Shown here: in pieces, positions 36,310-44,677 of the stretch
How the letters are laid out: every line of letters starts with the position of its first letter
Position numbering within the stretch: the stretch's first letter is position 1
Source: Staphylococcus borealis
Lineage (GTDB): Bacteria; Bacillota; Bacilli; Staphylococcales; Staphylococcaceae
Assembly (NCBI RefSeq): GCF_001224225.1
Contig: NZ_CUEE01000005.1
Coordinates: forward strand, 178,501 to 242,500
Direction: 5' to 3'
DNA: 64,000 nucleotides
Position numbers and translations under genes: made by a program
The notes under the pieces: generated by a model
Databases searched by the model: none
What the model saw: the letters and a program-made list of their open reading frames with translations, nothing else
What the model was told of the DNA's origin: nothing

Positions 36310-37533
36310 ATGTGGAGTTTTAAAGAAGAAGATAAAATTGAGTTACTAGAAGATATTATTGAAATTCAGTCAGAAAATGATCACGAAATAGACGTTTGTC
36401 GTTATTTACAAAACGTATTAGCACGCTACGAAATACCATCTAAAATATTAAAAGTGAGCGAGACTAGAGCAAATTTAGTCGCTGAAATCGGTAGTGGTTC
36501 TCCGATATTAGCAATGAGTGGTCATATGGATGTTGTTGATGCCGGAAATCATGAGAAATGGACTTACCCACCATTTAAACTCACTGAACAAGACGGCAAA
36601 TTATATGGACGTGGTACAACAGATATGAAAGGCGCCTTGATGGGAATGGTGATTGCACTGATTGAATTAAAAATGTCTGACGCACTACCAAAGGGAACCA
36701 TCCGTTTGCTGGCGACGACTGGAGAGGAAAAAGAACAGGCAGGTGCCAAATTATTTGCGAAAGCAGGTTATTTAGATGATCTTGATGGCTTAATCATCGG
36801 GGAACCAACAGATAACGGTGTCTTCTATGCACATAAAGGGTCTATGGCATGTAAAGTGACGGCCACAGGTGTCGCTGCCCACAGTTCAATGCCATTTCTA
36901 GGAGACAACGCAATTAACACACTTGTACAATTTATCAATCAGTTAAATTCAAAGTATGCGGATATTAAAAAGCATGACCTGCATCATGCGTTGGATGTCG
37001 CACCTATGGTAAATAAATTTATGAAAGGCACATTAAGTGAGGAAGCGGAAAATTTTGCATCTGGCTTTACCATGCTCGGTTCAGTTATCAAAGGTGGTAA
37101 ACAATTCAACTCTGTACCTGAAGAAGCCTCAATTGAATACAATGTACGGCCTGTACCTGAGTATAATAATGACTTTGTTAAAACATTATTCCAGCAAACG
37201 ATTGACGAAGTAAATCGCGATGCATTGTCATTTGAAGTTGTAAGTGACCATCGTCCTGTAACAAGTGATAAAGACAGCACCTTAATCAAAGTGATTACAG
37301 ACGTTGCACCACATTATGTGAATAAGGACGACGTCTTTGTCGCAGCATTTATAGGTACTACGGATGCATCTAGTCTTCTAGGTGATAATCCAAATAATGT
37401 GGATCTTGCTATTGTTGGTCCAGGAATTACGATTATGGCCCATCAAGTCGATGAATATATTGAAAAAGAGATGTACCTTAAATACATCGATATCTACAAA
37501 GAGGTGGCCGTGAAGTACTTGGGTGAAAAGTAA
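36310..37533 (+). CDS. M20-family metallopeptidase (ArgE/DapE type)
   Basis: 407 residues. Metal-binding sites are visible: SGHMDVVDAG (first His and Asp), YGRGTTDMKG (bridging Asp), TTGEEKEQAG (catalytic Glu-Glu), IGEPTDN (Asp/Glu ligand) and MAHQVDEY (last His). A dimerisation domain occupies about residues 175-290. The group covers succinyl-diaminopimelate desuccinylase, acetylornithine deacetylase and carboxypeptidases; its exact substrate is unclear. These use two zinc or cobalt ions. Starts at ATG 36310 behind AAGGTTGGG; the longer frame lacks a ribosome site. Confidence 0.87.
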   Translation: MWSFKEEDKIELLEDIIEIQSENDHEIDVCRYLQNVLARYEIPSKILKVSETRANLVAEIGSGSPILAMSGHMDVVDAGNHEKWTYPPFKLTEQDGKLYGRGTTDMKGALMGMVIALIELKMSDALPKGTIRLLATTGEEKEQAGAKLFAKAGYLDDLDGLIIGEPTDNGVFYAHKGSMACKVTATGVAAHSSMPFLGDNAINTLVQFINQLNSKYADIKKHDLHHALDVAPMVNKFMKGTLSEEAENFASGFTMLGSVIKGGKQFNSVPEEASIEYNVRPVPEYNNDFVKTLFQQTIDEVNRDALSFEVVSDHRPVTSDKDSTLIKVITDVAPHYVNKDDVFVAAFIGTTDASSLLGDNPNNVDLAIVGPGITIMAHQVDEYIEKEMYLKYIDIYKEVAVKYLGEK

Positions 37534-37550
37534 ATTAATATTTAACATGC

Positions 37551-37599
37551 GACGTAGTATAGACATTGATTGTCATATGATCAGTGTCTATACTACGTC
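37551..37599 (+). terminator. Terminator after the M20 peptidase gene
   Basis: GACGTAGTATAGACA pairs perfectly with TGTCTATACTACGTC (15 bases), then ATTTTAG. Confidence 0.85.
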
Positions 37600-37782
37600 A
37601 TTTTAGTGATGTATTTAAGTAAAATCCAATGTTGAGGTTAGGCTTACCTGTTAGTGACCGCAGTCTAACTTCCTTGTAATGAATGACACTCTTTCATTAA
37701 AATATCCCTAAAACAATCCATATTCGTTTGAATCACAACTCTCCTTCAGGCTATGACGCATAACTTCAAGTAACTATAAAAA

Positions 37783-37823
37783 GAGCAGGATATTGACTAG
37801 CTTTAACTTCTGTCATCCCGCTC
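37783..37823 (-). terminator. Terminator after the V8-like protease gene
   Basis: GAGCAGGAT pairs with ATCCCGCTC (one wobble in the minus-strand RNA), followed by TTTTTATAG on the minus strand. Confidence 0.72.
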
Positions 37824-37841
37824 ACTGTCGCAATCAGATTG

Positions 37842-39263
37842 TTACACAATATTATCAATAATTTCTTTGCGTAATTTGCCTCTGATTTCTGCCATCGTAT
37901 TTAAATTATATTTTTTATAATCTCCTGAGTTTAATCGGAAAGCATGAATACCAATCACTTCATTCTTACTATTCAAGACTGCCCCACCAGAAGAACCTGG
38001 TTCTGCCATCATTTGATAATAGCCAATCGGGTTCACATTACGTGCAGTCATCGTGTATTTCCCTTTTGAATGATACATTGTGCCGGCAGGATCATTTTTA
38101 TATTTACCAGTCGGCTTACCATAGTGGTACATATGAATAGGTGTGTTTGCTTTCATAGCTTTAATCGAACTTTCTGATGCAATCTTTCTTATCTTCATAT
38201 ACTTTGAAATATCTTCATACGTATACACTAGAGAAACATCACCATATTGCAGCATTTGAACACCAAAGACTTCAAGTGTACGCACAATTTTAGATCCCTC
38301 TTGTAATATGTTGATACGCATATTTTGTGGTTGTGACGGTGTTAAAGGTTTATGCGCACTTTGATCATTAACAACATGATTCGCAGTTAGAATCGTATGC
38401 TTTCCAATTGCTGTACCAGTGCCATATGTTAATTGTTTTGCTTTTGGATTCCAGTTATATACCGTTGCGATATTGGCATCTTTCGCTTTAGCGTGCTCAA
38501 TGGTTACGCCTTTGTTGCCCGATTTCTTCATTATTTTTAGTGCGTCATCAATGCCGGATTCTTTCGTCGTTTGACCGAAATCACGTACATTATCACCGCC
38601 TGGCACATTTGATGGCCAACGCTTAGGCGCTTGATTATAGTAATTCTTTTTCGCCGTTGATGATGCTTTTTTAGACGCTTTGACTGTTGTTTGCGCACTT
38701 GGTTTCGCAGCTTTAGTCTTACTTACAACTGCCACTTTCGTAATTGGTTTACTTTTCGTTTTGGTAGTTTGTGCTAATAACTGTGGCTTCGCAGATTGTG
38801 TACGCGTTACTTTTGATGCATTTTGTGGTTTTTTATTTGTTGAGACAACTTTTTTGTTAACCTTAGTTGGTTGCTTTTGTTTTGAAACGTTTTGCGATGA
38901 AGGTTGTACTTTAGTACTTTTTGGTATCACATGTGTTGAAGTAATATGTGCTCGTTTAGAAGGTGCCATTGTCTTTTGTAACGAAGCTTGATTGCGATTT
39001 GTTACCTTAGACGGCGTTTGTACCTTAGTCTGAGCTACTACAACTTTATCTTTAGATACATTTACTGACTTGTTTTGTTGTTTAACGACAGGTTGTTGAG
39101 ATGTTTGTTGTACATCTAATTTATCACTTATAGTAGAAGCATGCGCTTCATTAAATTGAAAATGAAAAGATAAACACATCATTATCAGAAAGACTACTAA
39201 TATAAGTGAATATCTCTTTAATGCTACCCCTTTGTTCACTATACTCATCCCTACTTTCATCAT
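37842..39263 (-). CDS. V8-like (glutamyl endopeptidase family) secreted serine protease
   Basis: 473 residues. A signal peptide ends near NEAHAST (residue about 43). Residues about 45-205 are a Lys/Thr/Gln/Ser-rich low-complexity segment, and the chymotrypsin-fold protease domain starts about 215. The triad is TANHVVND (His), YGDVSLVY (Asp) and PGSSGGAV (Ser), the V8/Esp arrangement, and GIHAF follows as in V8. S. aureus V8 is about 336 residues with a short propeptide, so the long basic segment is unusual. The start is uncertain (ATG, ATG or GTG within 11 codons). Confidence 0.82.
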   Translation of the reverse strand: MMKVGMSIVNKGVALKRYSLILVVFLIMMCLSFHFQFNEAHASTISDKLDVQQTSQQPVVKQQNKSVNVSKDKVVVAQTKVQTPSKVTNRNQASLQKTMAPSKRAHITSTHVIPKSTKVQPSSQNVSKQKQPTKVNKKVVSTNKKPQNASKVTRTQSAKPQLLAQTTKTKSKPITKVAVVSKTKAAKPSAQTTVKASKKASSTAKKNYYNQAPKRWPSNVPGGDNVRDFGQTTKESGIDDALKIMKKSGNKGVTIEHAKAKDANIATVYNWNPKAKQLTYGTGTAIGKHTILTANHVVNDQSAHKPLTPSQPQNMRINILQEGSKIVRTLEVFGVQMLQYGDVSLVYTYEDISKYMKIRKIASESSIKAMKANTPIHMYHYGKPTGKYKNDPAGTMYHSKGKYTMTARNVNPIGYYQMMAEPGSSGGAVLNSKNEVIGIHAFRLNSGDYKKYNLNTMAEIRGKLRKEIIDNIV

Positions 39264-39436
39264 GTTTCAAATTAATAAATTTTTGCTTTAACTTATTATA
39301 TACCTTAATTAATGTACACTACAATATTCATTTTTATAGTTTTTTAACTTTTAATAAATATTAAATTTATATAATATTGAATTGTCATCACTTTAATTTA
39401 TAACAATTCATTCACACGTTCATAAATATACAAAAA

Positions 39437-39468
39437 GACAGCTAGTAGAATTTAATCTGCTAGCTGCC
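39437..39468 (-). terminator. Terminator after the 40-residue membrane protein
   Basis: GACAGCTAG pairs with CTAGCTGCC, plus an inner AGAA/TTCT stem; TTTTTG follows on the minus strand. Confidence 0.75.
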
Positions 39469-39490
39469 TATTTTTAATAAATATTAATGA

Positions 39491-39613
39491 CTATTTAGAT
39501 TTACTATCTTTTTGTTTTCTTTTTTGCAAATAAACGCCAAATACAGGTGCCATTCCGACTATTATAAAGAATAGCGTATAAAACATAACATGAACCAATG
39601 TACTTGAAGACAT
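39491..39613 (-). CDS. 40-residue single-span membrane protein
   Basis: A small gene read directly from the sequence. It encodes 40 residues: MSSSTLVHVM, a hydrophobic segment (FYTLFFIIVGMAPVFGVYL) and a strongly basic tail (QKRKQKDSKSK). AGAGGAGGT precedes the ATG at a good distance and a terminator follows the stop, so it is very likely expressed. Function unknown; an Nin-Cout stress-response or regulatory microprotein is possible. It sits between the protease and the zinc lipoprotein gene. Confidence 0.7.
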   Translation of the reverse strand: MSSSTLVHVMFYTLFFIIVGMAPVFGVYLQKRKQKDSKSK

Positions 39614-39722
39614 TTGCAATGACCTCCTCTAATACTACATTTCATTATCACCATAACATTAATTTCTGCCTAATTCTATCTATTATCCATAGGGAAGTGA
39701 GACTTACCTCTACTTATAAAGA

Positions 39723-39764
39723 AGACCTCATGACGCTTGTCATGAGATCTATACACGAAGGTCT
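39723..39764 (-). terminator. Terminator after the zinc-binding lipoprotein gene
   Basis: CTCATGAC pairs with GTCATGAG inside an outer AGACCT/AGGTCT arm. TTCTTT follows on the minus strand. Confidence 0.65.
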
Positions 39765-39787
39765 GTCATCTTGTATTTTAAATCGTA

Positions 39788-40777
39788 TTATTCATTTTTA
39801 AGGGCTTTTTCAATTGCTTTAACGTTCTCTTTCATAAATGATTGATACGTATTTTTGTCGTCATCTTGTTGTTTCGTATGTGAGCCCATATTGTAGAATT
39901 TGATTGTTTCTGCATCTGTTTCTTTTCTCACTGTCTCTGCAACTTTGTTCAATACATTTTCTTCAGCTAAGATATATTTGACTTTATCTTCTTTAATTTG
40001 TTTAACAATGTTTGTTAAATCTTTTTGGCTAGGTTCTTCAGCATTCATATTTTGAATACCTTCTTGTTTGAAATTGTATCTATCTGCTAAGTAACCGATA
40101 GAATCATGTGAGATATAAACTGTTTTACCTTCATTACCTTTAACTGCTTGTTTCATATCTTTATCGATGCCTTTTAAGTCTTTAACTAATTTTTTATAGT
40201 TATCTTCATAGTAATCTTTATGTTCACTATCTTTCTTAACTAATTCATCTTTAATTTCTTTAGCAAATTTTTGGCTAATGACAGGATCTAACCAAATATG
40301 TGGGTCATATTTACCATGGTGATGATGTTCGTGCTCTTCGCCATGGTCATGGTCATGTTCTTCACCATGTTCATGCTCATGTTCGTGTTCTTCACCTTTT
40401 AATAAGTCACTATTTTTGTCTAATGCTGCTTCTAAAGATAATGTTTTATCTTTGTCATTAATTGCTTTGGCAATTTTCTTAGCTACAGGGTCTAAATTGT
40501 CACCTGTGTATACGAATAAATCTGATTTACCGATATCAACCATTTGTTTTTGACTTGGGTCATATGTATGTGGGTCTACTCCGTTTGGATAAACTGATTC
40601 AACATCAACATATTTACCACCGATTTGTTGTGCAAATGATTTTAATGGATAAACTGTCGTCTTAACTTCTAATTTACCTTTATGATCAGATGACTTTTCA
40701 CTATCGCCTTTGCCACATGCTGCAAGTGATAACGTTAAAACAGCCACGAATAATAAAATAATACTCTTCTTAAACAT
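39788..40777 (-). CDS. AdcA/ZnuA-type zinc-binding lipoprotein, orphan
   Basis: 329 residues. Lipobox SLAAC (Cys near residue 20). Zinc ligands of the cluster 9 zinc type appear as GVDPHTYDP (His), DPHIWLDP (His), YISHDSIGY (His) and the final Glu/Asp region. A His/Glu/Asp-rich loop at residues about 120-155 (HEHEHEHG, EEHDHDHG, HEHHHHG) precedes the second ligand, as in ZnuA. It lacks the ZinT domain of full-length AdcA and has no permease or ATPase gene beside it, so it must use a transporter encoded elsewhere. Starts at ATG 40777 after AGGAG, with a Zur-like box upstream. Confidence 0.88.
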   Translation of the reverse strand: MFKKSIILLFVAVLTLSLAACGKGDSEKSSDHKGKLEVKTTVYPLKSFAQQIGGKYVDVESVYPNGVDPHTYDPSQKQMVDIGKSDLFVYTGDNLDPVAKKIAKAINDKDKTLSLEAALDKNSDLLKGEEHEHEHEHGEEHDHDHGEEHEHHHHGKYDPHIWLDPVISQKFAKEIKDELVKKDSEHKDYYEDNYKKLVKDLKGIDKDMKQAVKGNEGKTVYISHDSIGYLADRYNFKQEGIQNMNAEEPSQKDLTNIVKQIKEDKVKYILAEENVLNKVAETVRKETDAETIKFYNMGSHTKQQDDDKNTYQSFMKENVKAIEKALKNE

Positions 40778-40789
40778 GTACACATCTCC

Positions 40790-40812
40790 TAAATCAAAAT
40801 CGTTACGTTTTA
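40790..40812. promoter_or_regulatory. Zur-like box, zinc-binding lipoprotein gene
   Basis: TAAATCAAAATCGTTACGTTTTA. The right half TTACGTTTTA is identical to the sites at 21520 and 24481, while the left half is degenerate. It lies just upstream of the lipoprotein Shine-Dalgarno. Confidence 0.65.
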
Positions 40813-40946
40813 TTATTCACATTAAATGGTGTAATTGTCAATGCTAATTTTTAAAATCTTAAAACTCTGACAATAGAAATAGGTTTAATCTATCTTTATC
40901 TATACATTTTATTTTGAAAATGATTATATGTTTCGATATACTTTTC

Positions 40947-40967
40947 AAATAGTAATTATTACGATTT
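40947..40967. promoter_or_regulatory. Zur-like box, second COG0523 gene
   Basis: AAATAGTAAT-T-ATTACGATTT, a 10-1-10 inverted repeat with one mismatch. It lies 87 bases upstream of the COG0523 gene on the plus strand. Confidence 0.72.
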
Positions 40968-41053
40968 AAAAATTGAATCTATTTCCTGTATCATAATCGT
41001 TATTTAAAATCATGAATGACATCACTCGTCTCATTCATAGTTAGGAGTTTATT

Positions 41054-41932
41054 ATGGAGATTATTATTGTTGGGGGTTTCTTAGGCAGTGGCAAGACAAC
41101 GACATTAAATCATCTGATTACAGACGCCTTGAATCATAACTTAAAAACCGCATTAATTATAAATGAATTCGGAAAAATGAGCGTCGATAGTCAACTCATC
41201 CATCCCGCTATCCCTATAAGCGAAATTGTGGAAGGCTGCATATGCTGCGCTATGAAGTCTGACGTATCTCAACAACTACACGAATTATATTTAGCACACC
41301 AACCAGATCTAGTATTCATTGAATGCAGTGGTGTGGCAGAACCATTGGCTGTTGTCGATGCCTGTTTGACACCTGTCTTAGCACCAATCACTACAATAAG
41401 AAGCATGCTTGGTATTATTGATGCGAATCTATATGCGCAATTGGAAACATACCCTAGAGATATTCAAGCGTTATTCTATGAACAGTTAAGTCATTGTTCT
41501 ACATTATTTGTGAATAAGATTGATATCGCTGATGTCGAACAGATTGCTCATCTATTAAGACATCTGGAGGTTATTAATGGAGAGGCAAATATACAAGTAG
41601 GACAATGGGGCAAATTATCTTTAAATACATTGTTAAACGTGAAACATTTAGATGTTAAACAAAGTGGTACACTACATCACGCAATCAATCATCAGTTGAT
41701 AGAACCACCTCTCTCACAAACGAAAGCAGCGTTAATTGAAAGATTAACCAAACTCCCACAACAAGTTTACCGTGTGAAAGGATTTGTTCGTTTTACAGAT
41801 CATGAATTGATACATCTAGTTCAGTATGCTGAAGGAGAGATGGAATTAACACCCGTCCAATTTAAATCAGACGTCCCTTTATATTTGGTAGTCATTGGCA
41901 AGCAGTTAGATGATATAGAGTTGGTATTATAA
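41054..41932 (+). CDS. Second COG0523-family GTPase (small form)
   Basis: 292 residues. Walker A GGFLGSGKTTTL (residues about 7-18), metal-binding EGCICCAMKSD (about 59-69), a SGVAEP switch motif and NKID as G4. The C-terminal CobW_C domain (about 230-292) is minimal, and no His-rich linker is present. It is much shorter than the ZagA-like protein at 23259 and belongs to a different subgroup. Zur box upstream; divergent from the zinc lipoprotein gene. Probably a zinc metallochaperone whose client is unknown. Confidence 0.88.
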   Translation: MEIIIVGGFLGSGKTTTLNHLITDALNHNLKTALIINEFGKMSVDSQLIHPAIPISEIVEGCICCAMKSDVSQQLHELYLAHQPDLVFIECSGVAEPLAVVDACLTPVLAPITTIRSMLGIIDANLYAQLETYPRDIQALFYEQLSHCSTLFVNKIDIADVEQIAHLLRHLEVINGEANIQVGQWGKLSLNTLLNVKHLDVKQSGTLHHAINHQLIEPPLSQTKAALIERLTKLPQQVYRVKGFVRFTDHELIHLVQYAEGEMELTPVQFKSDVPLYLVVIGKQLDDIELVL

Positions 41933-41936
41933 AACT

Positions 41937-41974
41937 AAAAGCACCCAACAGGTCATTTAATGTTGGATGCTTTT
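41937..41974. terminator. Bidirectional terminator
   Basis: AAAAGCACCCAACA pairs with TGTTGGATGCTTTT (one mismatch). A-rich and T-rich ends serve the COG0523 gene (plus) and the DUF3267 gene (minus). Confidence 0.8.
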
Positions 41975-41999
41975 AAAAAATTTATTAAACATATCTTAA

Positions 42000-42527
42000 T
42001 TATGAATGGATAATAATGCCTTTATCCGTTGTTTCAATGGTTGCATCTTTCGGAGCTTTAATCATTTTCCAAACCCAATAGAAATCACCAGCGCAACATC
42101 CTGCATGAAATGTGGCAAAGAAGAAAAAGAGCCCCCGTGGAAACCACCCTAAAAATAACGTCACTATAAATAGCATTGTGATAATGACAAACGGTGCGAT
42201 ACTACTAATTAAAAATGTGAGCGGTGTAAACGTCCCGCCTGGTATCGCACAATAAATCATACCGTTAGCTGCACCGAAGTAGACTTTATTCTTAGGAGAA
42301 AATAGTTTGAAACATACGCCGTGAATACACTCATGAATAACAAACATTAGTACAATAAGAATAATCACGAATAATGCATTAACTAACAAAGAATCAAAAA
42401 ATTTAGGTGCATCCGAAAACTTCATAATAATATAAAAAATGATACCAAAAACGACAAAGCTAATATAAGAATATATAGCTAGCTTATTCGCCAATTGTTT
42501 ATCTTCTAACAAATTAATTTCTTCCAA
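42000..42527 (-). CDS. DUF3267-type membrane protein with HExxH motif
   Basis: 175 residues, four to five membrane segments. VIHECIHGVCFKLF carries a zincin-type HExxH motif (HECIH, about residue 65) at the end of a membrane segment, as in DUF3267 and site-2-protease-like proteins. Starts at TTG 42527, eight bases after AGGGG. It follows the surface protein gene by 86 bases, so may belong to the PrsW operon. A half match to the Zur box (AATCGTAAT) lies 30 bases upstream of the start but the second half is absent. Confidence 0.72.
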   Translation of the reverse strand: MEEINLLEDKQLANKLAIYSYISFVVFGIIFYIIMKFSDAPKFFDSLLVNALFVIILIVLMFVIHECIHGVCFKLFSPKNKVYFGAANGMIYCAIPGGTFTPLTFLISSIAPFVIITMLFIVTLFLGWFPRGLFFFFATFHAGCCAGDFYWVWKMIKAPKDATIETTDKGIIIHS

Positions 42528-42613
42528 AGATAGCGCCCCTTTTGAAAGTTTAGTTACTACAATCGTAATATGTTTTCGTGAAGTTCACAATGCATCGTTG
42601 TTTCATTTTTGAT

Positions 42614-44647
42614 TTATTTTACTTTTAACTTTAAAGAAGCACTCTTATTATTCGCTTTATCTTTGGCATACATAACGAGTGTTGTTCCTTTTTTCTGTGG
42701 TCTTATATTAATCGTATATGTTCCCTTAGCATTAACTGTCGCGCTTCCCAATTTGGTAGAGCCTTTATAAATATAAATGATTGATCCTTTTTCACCTTTA
42801 CCAGAAATCGTTCTTGGCGCCATCTTGCTGACTGTTGGCTTTTTAGGTGCTGTCTTATCTAACACTGTTATTGTTATGATTTTACTTTTATTTTTATATT
42901 TATTAACTGTGTAAAGTTGAATTTTGCTATTCGCCAATTGTTTAGGTATTTTCATAAAATATTTGCCATCTACTACTGGCGCTTGCCCTATCTTTTTACC
43001 ATTCACATAAGCATACATCGTCATTCCTGAAGTGGCTTTGCCTCTTATTTCCGTTGAAAAGTCTGCAACAGGATCTGCTGAAAATGATTGTACATTCTCT
43101 GTTCTTTCAACTTTAAATTGACCATTTAGTTCATTGTTAGCGAACACAGGATTATATCTCATTTCATTACCATATTTATCAGCAGCTAATATTTGATCTA
43201 TGTTCACAACACCTGTCTTAATATAATCCGGAAGTTTAAACTGGAATTTAACTTGCCAGTTACCATTGTCCAGTAGCGTCAATGTTCTTGTAGAATGTGT
43301 AAACTGCATTGGAATGTATTGGTGTGTTCCTCTTTCATAACCATATGGTTCAACTGTAGACATATCCGCACTTGCAAACATCAAATCACTTTCCTCTTCA
43401 ATCTCAGCCGTAAGCGTCACAATATCATTAGGATTATACACTTTCTTATCTAAGCTCATGTTCACCACTTTCGGATCATCATAGTCTGCTTTACGTGTTG
43501 ATGAAGCATCAAAAGCTGAACCATCATAACCACCTAACGGATCTGCTGTACTATCATTGATTACTTTAATTACAATATGATTGAAGTTACTTTCAGAGTT
43601 ACTATCATAATTATCATTCCAACAATTGATATCTAAATCAAATGCCTCATCCACCATTTTATCTGGTAACTTAATTTCGATTAATGATTCCCAGTTACCA
43701 TTGGGTTTCTTGTAGAATCGAGTTGTACGTCCTATGTAAGCTGTTCTATCAAAATAATAAGGCGGGTCCATTCCATTCCAACCACCTAATCGATGAGAAA
43801 AAAGTTTAGCTTCATTGTAGATTGGTTTAACAAAATCTTTATTATGTTCCGTATATATTCTTACTGTTTCGCCCGGTTTATATGTTACTTTATCTGTTTC
43901 AATTCCTAATATACCTTGATACGTAGTATCGTCATGTCCATATTTGTAAGTGCTATTTCCCTTTATATATCGTTCATCATTATATTTTTTAATTCTTCTA
44001 ATTTCTTTTTCTTGATCACTTGTAACATTAGATGAGACTGTATATTTTCTATTCACTTTAATTTGTGGTGTCGTCGCTTTTGGTGCAATAGTGTTGGGAA
44101 GTGTTTTGTTCGAATGACTACTATATTTAACTGCTGTGTTTACATGTTTAGTACTATTTGATGTGCTATGTGTTTGTTCTTTCCTAACTACTTTTTTGTC
44201 ATTTATTTCCTTAGTAGGTGCAGTTGATACCTTTGTTGATTGTGTATGACTCGTACTTCTTTGGATATTTGACGTGTTAGCTTGTGGTGCGTCACTTTTA
44301 GGAATGACTGATTGTTTCAAAGTCCCTGCGTCTGACTGAGTTAATGATTTATTTTGTTTTTGTTGTGCAGTGTTTACATTGGTATATGTTTGTTGCTTAT
44401 TTTCAACATTATTTAGACTGCCAGTAGTCTTATTAACGTTATTTTGAACTTTACCATTCCATTGATTTTGTTGAACGGTTTCTGTTGGCGTCGATTGTTG
44501 ATTGTTTATTTTACGCTCAGCCGCAAAAGCTTTCTGCTGATTATCACCTAGAGTATGTGTAAGTATGCCTACCGCAATCATGCCTTGACAAGCAATGACT
44601 GTCTTAATTGTCGTTTTGACAAATCGTTTTTGAATATTTTCTTTCAT
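42614..44647 (-). CDS. Large secreted protein with Ig-like C-terminal domains
   Basis: 677 residues. A signal peptide (residues about 1-42, ending QKAFAAE) is followed by a Thr/Gln/Asn-rich low-complexity segment (about 43-210), a central region with two related beta modules (about 235-370 and 385-515; compare VTYKPGETVRIYTE and KKVYNPNDIVTLTA), and two Ig-like (Big_6-type) domains (about 520-600 and 605-677). It has no LPxTG motif, GW repeats or LysM, so its attachment is unknown. Third in a tight minus-strand operon after the PrsW and zinc-ribbon genes. Function unknown. Confidence 0.72.
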   Translation of the reverse strand: MKENIQKRFVKTTIKTVIACQGMIAVGILTHTLGDNQQKAFAAERKINNQQSTPTETVQQNQWNGKVQNNVNKTTGSLNNVENKQQTYTNVNTAQQKQNKSLTQSDAGTLKQSVIPKSDAPQANTSNIQRSTSHTQSTKVSTAPTKEINDKKVVRKEQTHSTSNSTKHVNTAVKYSSHSNKTLPNTIAPKATTPQIKVNRKYTVSSNVTSDQEKEIRRIKKYNDERYIKGNSTYKYGHDDTTYQGILGIETDKVTYKPGETVRIYTEHNKDFVKPIYNEAKLFSHRLGGWNGMDPPYYFDRTAYIGRTTRFYKKPNGNWESLIEIKLPDKMVDEAFDLDINCWNDNYDSNSESNFNHIVIKVINDSTADPLGGYDGSAFDASSTRKADYDDPKVVNMSLDKKVYNPNDIVTLTAEIEEESDLMFASADMSTVEPYGYERGTHQYIPMQFTHSTRTLTLLDNGNWQVKFQFKLPDYIKTGVVNIDQILAADKYGNEMRYNPVFANNELNGQFKVERTENVQSFSADPVADFSTEIRGKATSGMTMYAYVNGKKIGQAPVVDGKYFMKIPKQLANSKIQLYTVNKYKNKSKIITITVLDKTAPKKPTVSKMAPRTISGKGEKGSIIYIYKGSTKLGSATVNAKGTYTINIRPQKKGTTLVMYAKDKANNKSASLKLKVK

Positions 44648-44677
44648 CTACCTATCCCCTTAATTTTTTATATTGTC

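Noticed and set aside
38680..38991. A 103-codon plus-strand frame in the protease gene
   Set aside because: Antisense to the low-complexity segment of the V8-like protease; composition is an artefact.
42556..42580. Zur box before the DUF3267 gene
   Set aside because: AATCGTAAT matches one arm only; the other arm is missing, so it is not counted.
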